Origin: a virus
IMG/VR virus record: IMGVR_UViG_3300045283_000318
Span: 1 to 64,000 of that record
DNA length: 64,000 nt
Reading direction: 5' to 3' (one strand)
The notes beneath the pieces were generated by a model. It had not been told where the DNA came from. It searched no databases and saw nothing but the letters and a program-made list of their open reading frames with translations. The translations under genes and the position numbers were made by a program. Each line of letters begins with the position of its first letter. Within the stretch, counting starts at the first letter, position 1. Positions 22,184-30,569 of this stretch are shown in pieces.

Positions 22184-23560
22184 TTGTCTCAGAACCAACT
22201 TCCGACGTATTTGCAAGCTTACCAGGCCCCCGACATCGGCACCGCCCTGTCGGCCAATCTCGGCTCGGCGATGCCCCCGCACGTCTCGATCGGCGGCGGT
22301 CGCTTCACCCTGGTCGACGCCTCGAACAATGAGATCCCGGTCCCGACCTTCGACCCGCAGATCGGTGTGTACCTGGACTGCGCGATCATCGACGTCAACC
22401 ACGTGATGTCGCGCATCTATTTCGGCGGTGCTTACGACCCGCAGGCCGATGGCGTGCGTCCCGACTGCTTCTCGGACAACGGCGTCGGCCCGTCTGTCTC
22501 GGCGTCTTCGCCACAAGCGTCGACCTGCGCGGTCTGCCCGCGCGCCGAGTGGACCAAGATCAACAACAACGGCAAGAAGGTCCCCTGGTGCTCACAGAAG
22601 CAGAAGGTGGCGGTGATCGTGCCGGGCTTCCCGACCCTGTTCCTGCTGGCGGTGCCGCCGAACTCGCACAGCTTCCTCCGCGAGTACGTGGAGATGTGCA
22701 AGGGCAACGGCGCCAACATCGTCAATCTGATCACCCGCATCTCGTTCGTGCCGGGCGTCCAGGGGACTTTGCAGTTCAAGGCGGTTTCCTACATCGACGA
22801 GCCGACCGCCCAGCTGCGGCAGGCGGCCTACGCCGAGAAGAAGACCGACGCCCTGGTGGGGCGGAACGACGTGGCGCGGCCGGCCGGCATGGTCGCGGCA
22901 CCGGTTCAGCAGGCCCAGATCGCGCCGCCGGCGCAATATCCTCCTGACGGATACGTACATCAGGGGCAGCCTGTGCCGTCACAGCAAGCGTTCCAACAGA
23001 TTCAGTATCCCGTGCAACAGAACACCCAATGGCCCCAAGGACAGGTCCAGCAGCCCGGCCCTTTCGTCTCGGCGACCCCTGCCCCGGCTGCGGCACAACA
23101 GCATACGATGCAGACTACCCCCCAAGGTTCGCCCCAGTGGCCAAATCCTTCGGGCATGTCGACGACTCAGAATACTGCCGTCCCCGGTGGTATTGCTTCC
23201 ACTGCATCCCCTTCTGACCAACCCGCCCATGGCCGCCGGCGGCGCAGGACGGCCGCGGAGATGCAGGCGGCTCAACAGCCCGCGCAGGGACCGAACGGCA
23301 CTCAGGCGCCTGCCGGCGCGCCACAGGCCCCCTTCCCGCATCCGGGGCAGCAGGTGCAGCAGCCCGGCCCTTTCATGCAAGCCGGTACGGCACCTGCTGG
23401 CGGTGCGGCTATGAGTCAGCCCTCCTCGACCGGGGTTGCCCTCTCTGCGGGGAACCAGGGCCAGCAGGCTGATATGGGCTTCGGGATCGCCGAGGGCCAG
23501 CTGGCGGCCGCCAATCCGGAGCTTGCCGGCATGCTCGACGACTTCTTCAAGCAGGGGTGA
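22184..23560 (+). CDS. Probable ssDNA-binding protein with zinc site and long Gln/Pro tail
   Basis: 458 residues from a TTG with GGAG upstream. Residues 1-230 form the folded part; C...CAVCPRAEWTKIN...WC supplies four cysteines as a likely zinc site, and AVIVPGFPTLFLLAVPP and FVPGVQGTLQFKAVSYID look like OB-fold strands. Residues 240-430 are a Gln/Pro/Gly/Ala-rich disordered linker. The end (LAGMLDDFFKQG) is acidic and aromatic like the protein-recruiting tip of SSBs. The role is inferred from architecture and operon context. Confidence 0.55.
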   Translation: MSQNQLPTYLQAYQAPDIGTALSANLGSAMPPHVSIGGGRFTLVDASNNEIPVPTFDPQIGVYLDCAIIDVNHVMSRIYFGGAYDPQADGVRPDCFSDNGVGPSVSASSPQASTCAVCPRAEWTKINNNGKKVPWCSQKQKVAVIVPGFPTLFLLAVPPNSHSFLREYVEMCKGNGANIVNLITRISFVPGVQGTLQFKAVSYIDEPTAQLRQAAYAEKKTDALVGRNDVARPAGMVAAPVQQAQIAPPAQYPPDGYVHQGQPVPSQQAFQQIQYPVQQNTQWPQGQVQQPGPFVSATPAPAAAQQHTMQTTPQGSPQWPNPSGMSTTQNTAVPGGIASTASPSDQPAHGRRRRRTAAEMQAAQQPAQGPNGTQAPAGAPQAPFPHPGQQVQQPGPFMQAGTAPAGGAAMSQPSSTGVALSAGNQGQQADMGFGIAEGQLAAANPELAGMLDDFFKQG

Positions 23561-23563
23561 TCC

Positions 23564-23749
23564 ATGACCCTGCAGAAGCGCTTGCAGCGCATCATGAAAC
23601 GACGAGGCTGGCGGGTGGCCGACCTCGCCCGCGAGCTCGATGAGCCTTACACGACCGTTCGCGAGTGGGTTTTGAAAGGACGGATTCCCGGCGGTCCGGT
23701 GGGGGTCAAGATCAAGCAAGCCCTTAGCCACTTGGACTTTCGCTCATGA
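23564..23749 (+). CDS. Small HTH protein
   Basis: 61 residues. RIMKRRGWRVADLARELDEP then YTTVREWVLKGRIPGGP is a Cro/CI-like helix-turn-helix with recognition helix TVREWVLKG. ATGA overlap with the next gene. Possible regulator of the operon or an adaptor to the ssDNA-binding protein just upstream. Confidence 0.65.
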   Translation: MTLQKRLQRIMKRRGWRVADLARELDEPYTTVREWVLKGRIPGGPVGVKIKQALSHLDFRS

Positions 23750-23940
23750 CAAACACCCTCGATAAGATCGCTCAGGCCATGATCGATTTCGATACGGAGC
23801 AGGGGCATATCGGCGTGGACGCGCCGGTGTGGGGGCGTTACCAGGGACTGGCTGGGGTCGCGCTGGAGGAAATCAGGAAGCGACTTGCCGGTACGGCTTG
23901 TGAGCTTGCTATCGAGTCCGTGCTCAAGGGGGAGTCGTAG
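23746..23940 (+). CDS. Small hypothetical protein
   Basis: 64 residues, coupled to the HTH gene by ATGA. MIDFDTEQGHIGVDAPVWGR then a helix ALEEIRKRLAGTACELAIES. No family recognised. Confidence 0.5.
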   Translation: MTNTLDKIAQAMIDFDTEQGHIGVDAPVWGRYQGLAGVALEEIRKRLAGTACELAIESVLKGES

Positions 23941-23968
23941 GTACTTGTTTTACGGCAAGTTAAAGCAC

Positions 23969-24208
23969 ATGGCGAAGCAGGCAGCAGTTTTGTTCCGTAG
24001 AAAGGTCTACGTGGTCGGGCCGAACCACAAAGACGCGATCGACGCAGCGTTCGCCAAGTTCACCGAGCACCAGGCGCATCGCGTGACACTTCGAATCATG
24101 GACGGCAAGGAAGACATCGTTTTTGGGTTCGCTTACATTGATGGGACGGACTTCAAGCCGTCCGACATGCAATCGGCGCGAAAGCGCATGTACGGATTTA
24201 ATCCTTAA
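23969..24208 (+). CDS. Small hypothetical protein
   Basis: 79 residues from the ATG preceding AKQAAVLFRRKVYVVGPNHK. IDAAFAKFTEHQAHRVTLRI and DIVFGFAYIDGTDFKPSDM suggest a compact alpha/beta fold. No ribosome site of strength is seen. Function unknown. Confidence 0.5.
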   Translation: MAKQAAVLFRRKVYVVGPNHKDAIDAAFAKFTEHQAHRVTLRIMDGKEDIVFGFAYIDGTDFKPSDMQSARKRMYGFNP

Positions 24209-24229
24209 CGCGTCGAAAAGGGAATCACA

Positions 24230-24403
24230 ATGCTTGTACATATTTACGATCGCACGCCAGGCCAGCATACGAAGATAGGCGAGGCAAAGATGGATGCCAT
24301 TCCTCGCGAAGGCGATACCTGCTTAGTCAATGACGAAACCAAGATCGTTCACTCGGTGATGTGGGATCTGACGAAAATGTCCGTCAGTCTCCTTCTTAGG
24401 TAG
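24230..24403 (+). CDS. Small hypothetical protein
   Basis: 57 residues after AAAAGGGAATCACA. MLVHIYDRTPGQHTKIGEAK, DAIPREGDTCLVNDET and KIVHSVMWDLTKMSVSLLL: a small all-beta protein of the kind found in runs of phage accessory genes. Function unknown. Confidence 0.5.
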   Translation: MLVHIYDRTPGQHTKIGEAKMDAIPREGDTCLVNDETKIVHSVMWDLTKMSVSLLLR

Positions 24404-24412
24404 CAACAGAAC

Positions 24413-24670
24413 ATGGCCAAACAAACCGAAGTCCAGAAGCTGAAAGCTGAGATTGCGGTGCTCCGTGATCTGCTAGAGACAGCCTATCGGGAAGCGGACA
24501 AGGCTCGCGCCGAAAGCGAAAAGGCTGACGACGAAGCTATCGAGCTGAAGCACGAAATGCTGAAGCTTCGTGCACTTGGAACACAAGACGGTGTGGATTT
24601 GGTCTGGCACTGGAAGCGGAAATACGACGCTCTCGCAGCTCGCAGTCATCAACAGTTAAAGGAACCATAG
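24413..24670 (+). CDS. Coiled-coil protein
   Basis: 85 residues, nearly all heptad-like helix (VQKLKAEIAVLRDLLETAYR, ADKARAESEKADDEAIELKH) with a short WHWKRKYDALAAR end. Probably a dimeric coiled coil. Function unknown. Confidence 0.55.
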   Translation: MAKQTEVQKLKAEIAVLRDLLETAYREADKARAESEKADDEAIELKHEMLKLRALGTQDGVDLVWHWKRKYDALAARSHQQLKEP

Positions 24671-24672
24671 AA

Positions 24673-24876
24673 ATGATTGATACTGTGACCGTTGCGATCA
24701 CGCTGCCAATCAACGGAAGCGCGTTAGATCGCGCTCAAGCTATGGTCGCGGCAATATACCAAAACGGCGGCGTGGGGGCCGTAGCGCTTGGGCAGTTACT
24801 AGGCGACATGCGATCATACGTTGACCCGGTCGCCGCTACTTGGCCCCGTCAAGAAATCAGGTTCTTTGGCGAGTAG
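24673..24876 (+). CDS. Small hypothetical protein
   Basis: 67 residues. MIDTVTVAITLPINGSALDR, AQAMVAAIYQNGGVGAVALG and AATWPRQEIRFFGE. A short alpha/beta protein, preceded by AAAGGAACC. No family recognised. Confidence 0.5.
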   Translation: MIDTVTVAITLPINGSALDRAQAMVAAIYQNGGVGAVALGQLLGDMRSYVDPVAATWPRQEIRFFGE

Positions 24877-24905
24877 TTTTCCTTTGCATCACAGGAACGC
24901 TGAAA

Positions 24906-25106
24906 ATGATCGACCACGACGAACCATATATCGCGCCATCATCTCGTGGCGTAGTAATAAAAAAGCGCGGCTTTTTCTATCGCCCAGAATGGCGGGGCTA
25001 TACTTCATATGTTGAAGAAGCTGGCCGCTACGATCGCGAAGTTGCTAAACGACATGCGGCCAAAACTGAGGGCGTAACGGTCCACGAAATATATGAATTT
25101 CTTTAA
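24906..25106 (+). CDS. Small protein of the YRPxxxGYT...EAGxY type
   Basis: 66 residues, ribosome site GGAACG. KKRGFFYRPEWRGYTSYVEE then AGRYDREVAKRHAAK contains a motif I recall from many small phage proteins (YRxxxxGYTxxxxxAGxY followed by a charged helix). Function unknown. Last gene of the rightward block; converges on the export cluster. Confidence 0.6.
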   Translation: MIDHDEPYIAPSSRGVVIKKRGFFYRPEWRGYTSYVEEAGRYDREVAKRHAAKTEGVTVHEIYEFL

Positions 25107-25113
25107 TGAGCTA

Positions 25114-25557
25114 TTAATTCCGCGGATTCACGATCGCGTACCCCGATATCGATCGCGCGTGCAGGCGAGTCAGATGTCCGCCGCTGTTTGCATCGAACGC
25201 CATCCACGTATCCCCGCCCAGCCACTGCTCGAGCACGAACACATGGTGGCGTCTCACGGCGGCCATCCCTGGTGCCGGCGTCGCGCGCGGGAAGCGGAAC
25301 CAGTTCGCCGCCAGCCACAGCGCCCGCACCGGCCGGCCGAACACCCTGACAGCGGCACCGCAACCACAAAACGCACGACGCGGGCAGCCGGCCGGGTGCT
25401 CCACGACGGTCGAAGGTGCCTGCGCCGCGCGCTGGACATGCCGATGGTGCCTCGCATGGTGGACGTGGTGGCGATGATGCCTGTGGTGATGGCGGGCTTC
25501 GGCGGGGCCTGAGATCAGGGCGCACAGGAACGCTGCGAGGGTCAGCAGGCACTTCAC
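25114..25557 (-). CDS. His-rich exported protein
   Basis: 147 residues. MKCLLTLAAFLCALISGPAEA is a Sec signal; it is followed by a run of His/Arg (HHHRHHRHHVHHARHHRH) that could bind metal. The mature core (CPRRAFCGCGAAVRVFGRPV, LWLAANWFRFPRATPAPG, WMAFDANSGGHLTRLHARSI) resembles a secreted protein type I recall from rhizobial phages. It is the last gene of the leftward virion transcript, so it could act in lysis or the periplasm. Confidence 0.6.
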   Translation of the reverse strand: MKCLLTLAAFLCALISGPAEARHHHRHHRHHVHHARHHRHVQRAAQAPSTVVEHPAGCPRRAFCGCGAAVRVFGRPVRALWLAANWFRFPRATPAPGMAAVRRHHVFVLEQWLGGDTWMAFDANSGGHLTRLHARSISGYAIVNPRN

Positions 25558-25736
25558 TTTTTCGAATCCTCGCCCTTCTTGAGGCCCGCCGCGAAGTTCT
25601 CTTTTGCGGTCGAATCCACAAGTGCGTCCTTCATGGAATTGGTGTTTTTCTCGGTTTTCCGTGCAATATAAGCGGTGTAAAGATTGAGCAAAGCCACGAA
25701 GACGAGAGCTGCAGTATTCCAGTCACTATGATCCAT
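25554..25736 (-). CDS. Single-pass membrane protein
   Basis: 60 residues from MDHSDWNTAALVFVALLNLY. One transmembrane helix near the N-terminus, then a Lys/Glu-rich cytosolic or periplasmic tail (ARKTEKNTNSMKDALVDST). Position next to other membrane proteins suggests a lysis or holin-accessory role, unproven. Confidence 0.5.
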   Translation of the reverse strand: MDHSDWNTAALVFVALLNLYTAYIARKTEKNTNSMKDALVDSTAKENFAAGLKKGEDSKK

Positions 25737-25746
25737 GCCGCGATCC

Positions 25747-26037
25747 TCACGTCCCCGGAACTTTGCCGTGGCGATCGTACTCGCCATTCGGCTTGATGAA
25801 CCCGCGCCAGTGACGCAATTCCTCGATGCGCCGATCGAGATCGGTCATCCGCTGGTCCTGCACCGCCAGCTGCGTGATGACGACTTCCAGCTTGTCGATT
25901 TTAGCGCCCTGCGCCTTGACGTCATGTGCCAGCAATTTGAGCTCTCCTCGCATGGTCCACAGGAAGGCGAGGCCGCCCACGGTGAACACGACCAGGGTCA
26001 GAATATCCGTCCATCTGATCGTGGGGTCAATACTCAT
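25747..26037 (-). CDS. Membrane-anchored coiled coil (spanin- or holin-associated candidate)
   Basis: 96 residues. A transmembrane helix (ILTLVVFTVGGLAFLWTM) is followed by a heptad coiled coil (ELKLLAHDVKAQGAKIDKLE, VVITQLAVQDQRMTDLDRRI). This is the layout of inner-membrane spanin subunits and holin-antiholin partners, and of the DUF1515/2730-type membrane proteins. Assignment unresolved. Confidence 0.5.
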   Translation of the reverse strand: MSIDPTIRWTDILTLVVFTVGGLAFLWTMRGELKLLAHDVKAQGAKIDKLEVVITQLAVQDQRMTDLDRRIEELRHWRGFIKPNGEYDRHGKVPGT

Positions 26038-26050
26038 TTACCACCGCGTT

Positions 26051-26260
26051 TCAAAGCGGCAGGTTGAAGTCGGTGATCATCTTGTCGAGGATGGTCTCGG
26101 TGTCGGCCAGCTGCTGGTCGGTTACGACTCCTGCCGAGGCGCCGGTCACTAGATCGGCAACGACCTTGACGGCGGGCGCGACGCTTTGCCCAACTGATTC
26201 GAGCGTGGAAATGACGTTCAACCCCTTCGTCACAAGATCGAGAATTTTGACGATGTCCAT
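26051..26260 (-). CDS. Small hydrophobic helical protein
   Basis: 69 residues from MDIVKILDLVTKGLNVISTL. Ala/Val-rich amphipathic helices (APAVKVVADLVTGASAGVVT) and a helical end DTETILDKMITDFNLPL. Could be a peripheral membrane protein of the export cluster. No family recognised. Confidence 0.5.
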   Translation of the reverse strand: MDIVKILDLVTKGLNVISTLESVGQSVAPAVKVVADLVTGASAGVVTDQQLADTETILDKMITDFNLPL

Positions 26261-26261
26261 G

Positions 26262-26663
26262 TCAGCCTCCGATAGGTGCGCCGCCGGCGGCAGCATGGGT
26301 CTTGATGGTGTCAACGAGATTGGCGAGGTTGTTGAAGACGGCGACCGCGTTGACCTGGTCGTTGGTCTTCACGAACGTGCGCAACTGCGTGAGATAAGGC
26401 GGGATCTGGCGTGTGTAGACCTGAACCGCGGTGATTTGCTGTTTGCATGACGCCGGGATCACACCTTGTACGCAGCTGGTGCGCCATGCGTTGAGTCCGG
26501 CGAATACCAGAGTAACGGCCGATTCCATCTGGTTGAGGCGAGTCGGCGTGACGGGGTTGGCGATAGACGTGGTGCCAATCGAGATGGCTGTCCCGAGATT
26601 TTGGAGTGACGCACAGCCGCCGATCGACAGCATCAGGATGGCAGCGAGAACGAGCTTTTTCAT
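26262..26663 (-). CDS. Lipoprotein
   Basis: 133 residues. MKKLVLAAILMLSIGGCASL is a signal peptide with lipobox IGGC, so Cys17 would be lipidated. The mature part is helical (TRLNQMESAVTLVFAGLNAW, RTFVKTNDQVNAVAVFNNLA) with two cysteines. Adjacent to membrane proteins, it could be an outer-membrane spanin-like or superinfection-exclusion lipoprotein. Confidence 0.65.
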   Translation of the reverse strand: MKKLVLAAILMLSIGGCASLQNLGTAISIGTTSIANPVTPTRLNQMESAVTLVFAGLNAWRTSCVQGVIPASCKQQITAVQVYTRQIPPYLTQLRTFVKTNDQVNAVAVFNNLANLVDTIKTHAAAGGAPIGG

Positions 26664-27028
26664 GACTTGACGACCTCGGTTGCCGCGGAAACAATCGCGG
26701 TCTTGGTTTCGGGGGAAATCGGGGTGTTGGGATCCTTGACAGCGGCAAGCACGGCGGGGGCCTGATTGGCCACCTTGGCACTGTTGCTGGCGAACTTGGC
26801 CATGATAACCCCGATGATCGGGAAAGCCACTACGGCGATCTGCCACAGCGAGGTGGCGCCGTGGACGACCTGACTCAGTCCGTTGAAGATCTCCCCGATC
26901 GCGTCGGAAAACCCCTTTTGCTGGGAGGCCGACATCAGCCCGATGCCACCGATAAAACCGACAAGCGTACTGGCGTAGTTTCGTCCGGAAGCGAGAAGCC
27001 GCCCCACGGTCTCGGTGGATATGTTCAT
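26660..27028 (-). CDS. Two-pass membrane protein, holin-like
   Basis: 122 residues from MNISTETVGRLLASGRNYAS; the start choice removes an implausible leader. Two hydrophobic stretches (TLVGFIGGIGLMSASQ and LWQIAVVAFPIIGVIMAKF) separated by a glycine-poor helix, then an Ala-rich tail. Size and topology fit a class II holin. ATGA overlap with the lipoprotein suggests coupling, as in lysis cassettes. No lysozyme is nearby. Confidence 0.45.
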   Translation of the reverse strand: MNISTETVGRLLASGRNYASTLVGFIGGIGLMSASQQKGFSDAIGEIFNGLSQVVHGATSLWQIAVVAFPIIGVIMAKFASNSAKVANQAPAVLAAVKDPNTPISPETKTAIVSAATEVVKS

Positions 27029-27198
27029 CGCGTGATGCTCCCAGGGAACCCGCGACAATGTGGCACATTAGAACCGTGACGTCCACTCGGCGCAACACCG
27101 TTCCAGGATACCGCTCAGAAGCACTGCGCCCGCACAGACACGTCCGCTGTCGCCATCTGTGCGCCTTCTCCGGTTGCGGGCATAAATAAAAGTCCCTT

Positions 27199-29379
27199 TT
27201 AGGGTTTTAATATTTCAATGGTATACGAAGAAAGCTCACAGGTATCACCTGTATTTCCAAGTTGGCAAGTAAATGTAACATTTTGGCTTGTGGTAGTGTC
27301 TAATGCTGTCGTTACTGATGTCGTAGTTGCTTGCATAGCAAAGTTAGCTTGTCCTATAGCTGTTCCAATTTGAGAATTAGTAACATTGCGATTATGAATT
27401 TCAGTTTGATAACGTCCAGAAAGTACAGTAGCGCCAGCGGCACCTATATCCATATAAGTTGTTCCGCCAAATTTAATTCTAGGATCAACTGTGCCAGCGG
27501 TGCCGGTTTTAGTCCATTGAGCCGTAATGCGAAGCGCACCATTAGCGCCTAATGTATTTCCAGGAATAGCTACTGTGGCTAGAGTAGTTTCGCCAGTTGT
27601 ACCAGTTACGGTCATGCCTGTAGCAGCAGACATAGCAATAATATAGACACCCTTTGTCAAATCATTCCCGGTTAACTGACCTACTGTGATAGGAGCACCG
27701 GTACTAACTTGTTTCAACACCTGCGACGTGCCGCCTGTGGCACTGAGGTTCGCCGCCGTGCCACCTGAAGCCAGGTTTAGCGGACTGCCGAGAGAAATGC
27801 CCCCGCCAGTTCCTGCGCCCGAAAATACGACATTGCCTGCGCCATCACAGAGCTGCACGAGATTGGCTGTAGCTCCGACGTATCCGCTATTGCAGGCGCC
27901 GATCGCAGTGTTGTTCGATCCTGTCGACAGAGCAGGAACGATATTCGGACCCACGACTGTGTTGTTCGATCCCGATGTGATCCCCGAACCCGCGTTATAA
28001 CCCAGAGCCACATTGGCATTGCCGGACAACGTGGCGGCCGACAACGAAAAGGCGCCCAGTGATGTATTCTGTGTCGTGCCTCCGGTGTTGCCGATTGCCC
28101 ACCCGGAGCTGTAGCCCACGGCCGTATTGTAATCCCCAAAGCCGAATGTTTGGGTGCCCAGCATGGCTTTCCAACCAACTGCCGTATTGCCTCCTCCGTC
28201 GATATTGTAGATCAGCGTGGCTTCGCCAATCGCCGTGTTGGCGAAGCAGGTAGTACAAAATTCCATCACTTCGAAGCCGACACCAGTGTTGTAAGACGCT
28301 GTCGTTGCATTCAGGAAATTAGTGAGCCCGACAGCGGTGTTGTAATAGCCTTCCAATGATATCGCCGTCATGGCCGTCGGAGACCCCACGGTCTGCGAGG
28401 GCGAGATCGTGTAGTGGCCAATGCCGTTCGGCGTGCCGGAGACCTGTGCGCGAATCTGCGTGCCGACGGTCACGCCTGATCCCGACAATGTCGCCGTGCC
28501 GAGCCGCTCCCAAGGGACGGTCCCCGTCGTCATCGCGGTCACGTTCATATCGGTGCCGGTGATCGTGGCCGTGAACGTGCCGGCATTGTGCACCAGGTTG
28601 GTGCCGCCGTTGCCGACCATGAGCGACGAATTGGTGAAGTTCGGCGGCACGTAGAGGACGGACGTTGCGCCAAACCCGCTGTTCATCGTCAAGGCGCCGG
28701 CCGAAGAAATGCCGATGATCGGGTTATCCCGAAGGACGATGCCTCCAGTGCCGTTCCACGTCGGAATGCCTCGATCAGTCGACGTGCCGGGCCCCGTAAC
28801 AACACTCGTCGACCACGCAGGAACGCCGGACGAATTTTCGGACAGGAATCCGGTGCCGGAATTATTCCCCGCCAATGTGACCCAGGTTGTTCCGTTCCAG
28901 TACGGAATATCCCCTGCACGAGTGGGCGTGGGAGGAAGTGGTTTTCCGCAATCCGTCAGGCCGCCGGTTGTATTTGAGAAGCAGGCGATGTCGCCGACAG
29001 TAACCGGCAAAGGGGTGACCGTGGGAAATCCCTGGGCAGTTCCGTTGATGACGAACTGCAGGGATTGTGCCGCTGCCGTACCGTAGTTCTGTAGCGAGAT
29101 GGTCGCAGCGCCCGTTGTGGACGCACCAAAGCAAAGCGAGTTCCAGCCTGCCGCTGTGGAACGTGCCGAATTGACGCAGATTCCGGCGCCGCCGTTGTTG
29201 GTTACGCCGAGCGAACTGATCGGGCTGTCGGAGGCGGATCCGCCGTCGCCGATCACGCCCGACGTGACCCACACCGGGACATGCCCCGCGGTGACGTTGC
29301 CGCTCTGGTTGACGGTTACGCCCCAGGCGGGCGTGGCCAGGGACAGCAAGCAGGCAAGCAGCAGCCAGTGGCGTTTCAT
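27199..29379 (-). CDS. Tail fibre/adhesin with trimeric-autotransporter-like repeats
   Basis: 726 residues. It begins MKRHWLLLACLLSLATPAWG, a signal peptide, unusual for a virion protein, then VNQSGNVTAGHVPVWVTSGV, a module shared with the next gene. The middle is low-complexity Gly/Thr/Ser/Asn. Repeats of the YadA/Hia head type (NTAVGYSSGW, NTSLGAFSLS, NVALGYNAGS, NTAIGACNSG) lie around residues 360-510 and form a left-handed beta roll. A C-terminal beta domain ends FTCQLGNTGDTCELSSYTIE. Likely receptor-binding. Confidence 0.75.
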   Translation of the reverse strand: MKRHWLLLACLLSLATPAWGVTVNQSGNVTAGHVPVWVTSGVIGDGGSASDSPISSLGVTNNGGAGICVNSARSTAAGWNSLCFGASTTGAATISLQNYGTAAAQSLQFVINGTAQGFPTVTPLPVTVGDIACFSNTTGGLTDCGKPLPPTPTRAGDIPYWNGTTWVTLAGNNSGTGFLSENSSGVPAWSTSVVTGPGTSTDRGIPTWNGTGGIVLRDNPIIGISSAGALTMNSGFGATSVLYVPPNFTNSSLMVGNGGTNLVHNAGTFTATITGTDMNVTAMTTGTVPWERLGTATLSGSGVTVGTQIRAQVSGTPNGIGHYTISPSQTVGSPTAMTAISLEGYYNTAVGLTNFLNATTASYNTGVGFEVMEFCTTCFANTAIGEATLIYNIDGGGNTAVGWKAMLGTQTFGFGDYNTAVGYSSGWAIGNTGGTTQNTSLGAFSLSAATLSGNANVALGYNAGSGITSGSNNTVVGPNIVPALSTGSNNTAIGACNSGYVGATANLVQLCDGAGNVVFSGAGTGGGISLGSPLNLASGGTAANLSATGGTSQVLKQVSTGAPITVGQLTGNDLTKGVYIIAMSAATGMTVTGTTGETTLATVAIPGNTLGANGALRITAQWTKTGTAGTVDPRIKFGGTTYMDIGAAGATVLSGRYQTEIHNRNVTNSQIGTAIGQANFAMQATTTSVTTALDTTTSQNVTFTCQLGNTGDTCELSSYTIEILKP

Positions 29380-29381
29380 GT

Positions 29382-29864
29382 TCAGCTTCCTGTCGTGAGG
29401 TCGATACCGACCGCGTAGATATCGGCGTTGGCAGGCACCCCTTGCGGGGTCGTCAGCGAGAAGAAAATCTGGCTGGATGTCAACAAGGCCGATGAGAAGC
29501 GCGCTGACAGTGCGAAAGCCGTCAAGGTCGGCTGCATCAGCAGATTTGCGCCGGTCAGAGCGGTATAGTTTTGCGCGGCCGAGACGATCGCACTGCCGCC
29601 CTTCGAAGCCGCGGAGTAGAATCCTCCGGCTGCGGTGGTCAGTGACCGCGTCGCATTGGTAATAATCAATCCGGTCAACTGGAATACCTGCACGGCCGAC
29701 TGCACGACGATCGGCTGGTCGTTGGTAGAATTGAAGTCAGCGTTCAACAAAGCGCCGAGCACGCGCTGGCCCGCCACCTGCGGACCGGCATCGCCGATCA
29801 CTCCACTGGTGATCCATTTTGCAAGATGGTTGCGGGTGACATTGCCTGACTGTTCAACGCTCAT
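29382..29864 (-). CDS. Fibre-associated protein sharing the QSGNVT module
   Basis: 160 residues. The first 27 residues (VEQSGNVTRNHLAKWITSGV, IGDAG) repeat the module at residues 21-48 of the long fibre. The rest is beta-rich (VQVFQLTGLIITNATRSLTT, AVGIDLTTGS). Probably a second fibre or a baseplate-like attachment protein. Only two bases separate it from the fibre. Confidence 0.55.
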   Translation of the reverse strand: MSVEQSGNVTRNHLAKWITSGVIGDAGPQVAGQRVLGALLNADFNSTNDQPIVVQSAVQVFQLTGLIITNATRSLTTAAGGFYSAASKGGSAIVSAAQNYTALTGANLLMQPTLTAFALSARFSSALLTSSQIFFSLTTPQGVPANADIYAVGIDLTTGS

Positions 29865-30134
29865 CTACTGCCCTACCAACCAATTTGTTCCGTTGCATCG
29901 GACCATAACGGACACCGCGCCTCCACCGACCACGGCGACACCTAGCGCAGGCGTGAGCGAGTTCGTCACGGTATAGATGACATTGGTCAACGCCGCGGTA
30001 CATGGCGGAAGCCCTGCCGCCGTGGTCGACGGTGATCCGAATGTCGTCGGCGACGTGACTGGTGCGGTCATGCTCTGTGCGAACGCAACAGCCGACGTGA
30101 CCAACAAAATAAATGCTGCGATAATGTTTCTCAT
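29865..30134 (-). CDS. Exported protein in the fibre cluster
   Basis: 89 residues. MRNIIAAFILLVTSAVAFA is a Sec signal. The mature part (PPCTAALTNVIYTVTNSLTP, then ALGVAVVGGGAVSVMVRCNG, then TNWLVGQ) is a single beta domain ending in the pattern VRCNGTNW seen in phage appendage proteins. ATGA overlap with the next gene. Confidence 0.55.
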   Translation of the reverse strand: MRNIIAAFILLVTSAVAFAQSMTAPVTSPTTFGSPSTTAAGLPPCTAALTNVIYTVTNSLTPALGVAVVGGGAVSVMVRCNGTNWLVGQ

Positions 30135-30569
30135 TGGAAGTCTGCTTCAATCGCACCTGTCAACACGCCCGTGGTGTAGGTGTAAGGTGTCGCAGCCGAC
30201 GTGATCAAAATCTGGATACCTGCCGAGTAGTTAATGTACATCGGAATGCGGGTCAACGAGCAACCGCGCGCCGTCGTGTCCATGAAGCAGAAGTCCAGCA
30301 CGTTGGCGGCCGTTAGCGCACCAGTTCCGGGCGTGGCGGCTCCGTTGTAGGCAACACAGAAACCAGCTGCGGCGCCCGAAATCGCGGTACAATTGAAATT
30401 GTAGAGGTTGCCGGCCGATGCTTTGACGCTCGACAGTGGCGGTGCAAGGAGCCCAGTGCAACGGCGGGCCAGTATCAACGAGGCAGTACAAATCCACCTC
30501 GGCTTGCGCGGAACCGATCCAGGGCAGGAGCAGCGTTAGACCAAGCAGGAATTTCGCGAGTTTTGTCAT
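30131..30569 (-). pseudogene. Frameshifted exported fibre-region protein
   Basis: Two overlapping frames complement each other. One gives a signal peptide and start (MTKLAKFLLGLTLLLPWIG, then EVDLYCLVDTGPPLHWAPC); the other, shifted by +1, gives the rest (LSSVKASAGNLYNFNCTAIS, AGFCVAYNGAATPGTG, VLDFCFMDTTARGC, ending GAIEADFQ). The switch must occur near 30430-30445 around a CTCCTTGCACCGCC stretch. It is either a mutation, a sequencing error or programmed +1 frameshifting. The reconstructed product would be about 145 residues. Confidence 0.6.

Noticed and set aside
27181-27205. Terminator behind the long fibre gene
   Set aside because: Stem of only four base pairs (CCCT/AGGG) with an interrupted T run; too weak to list.
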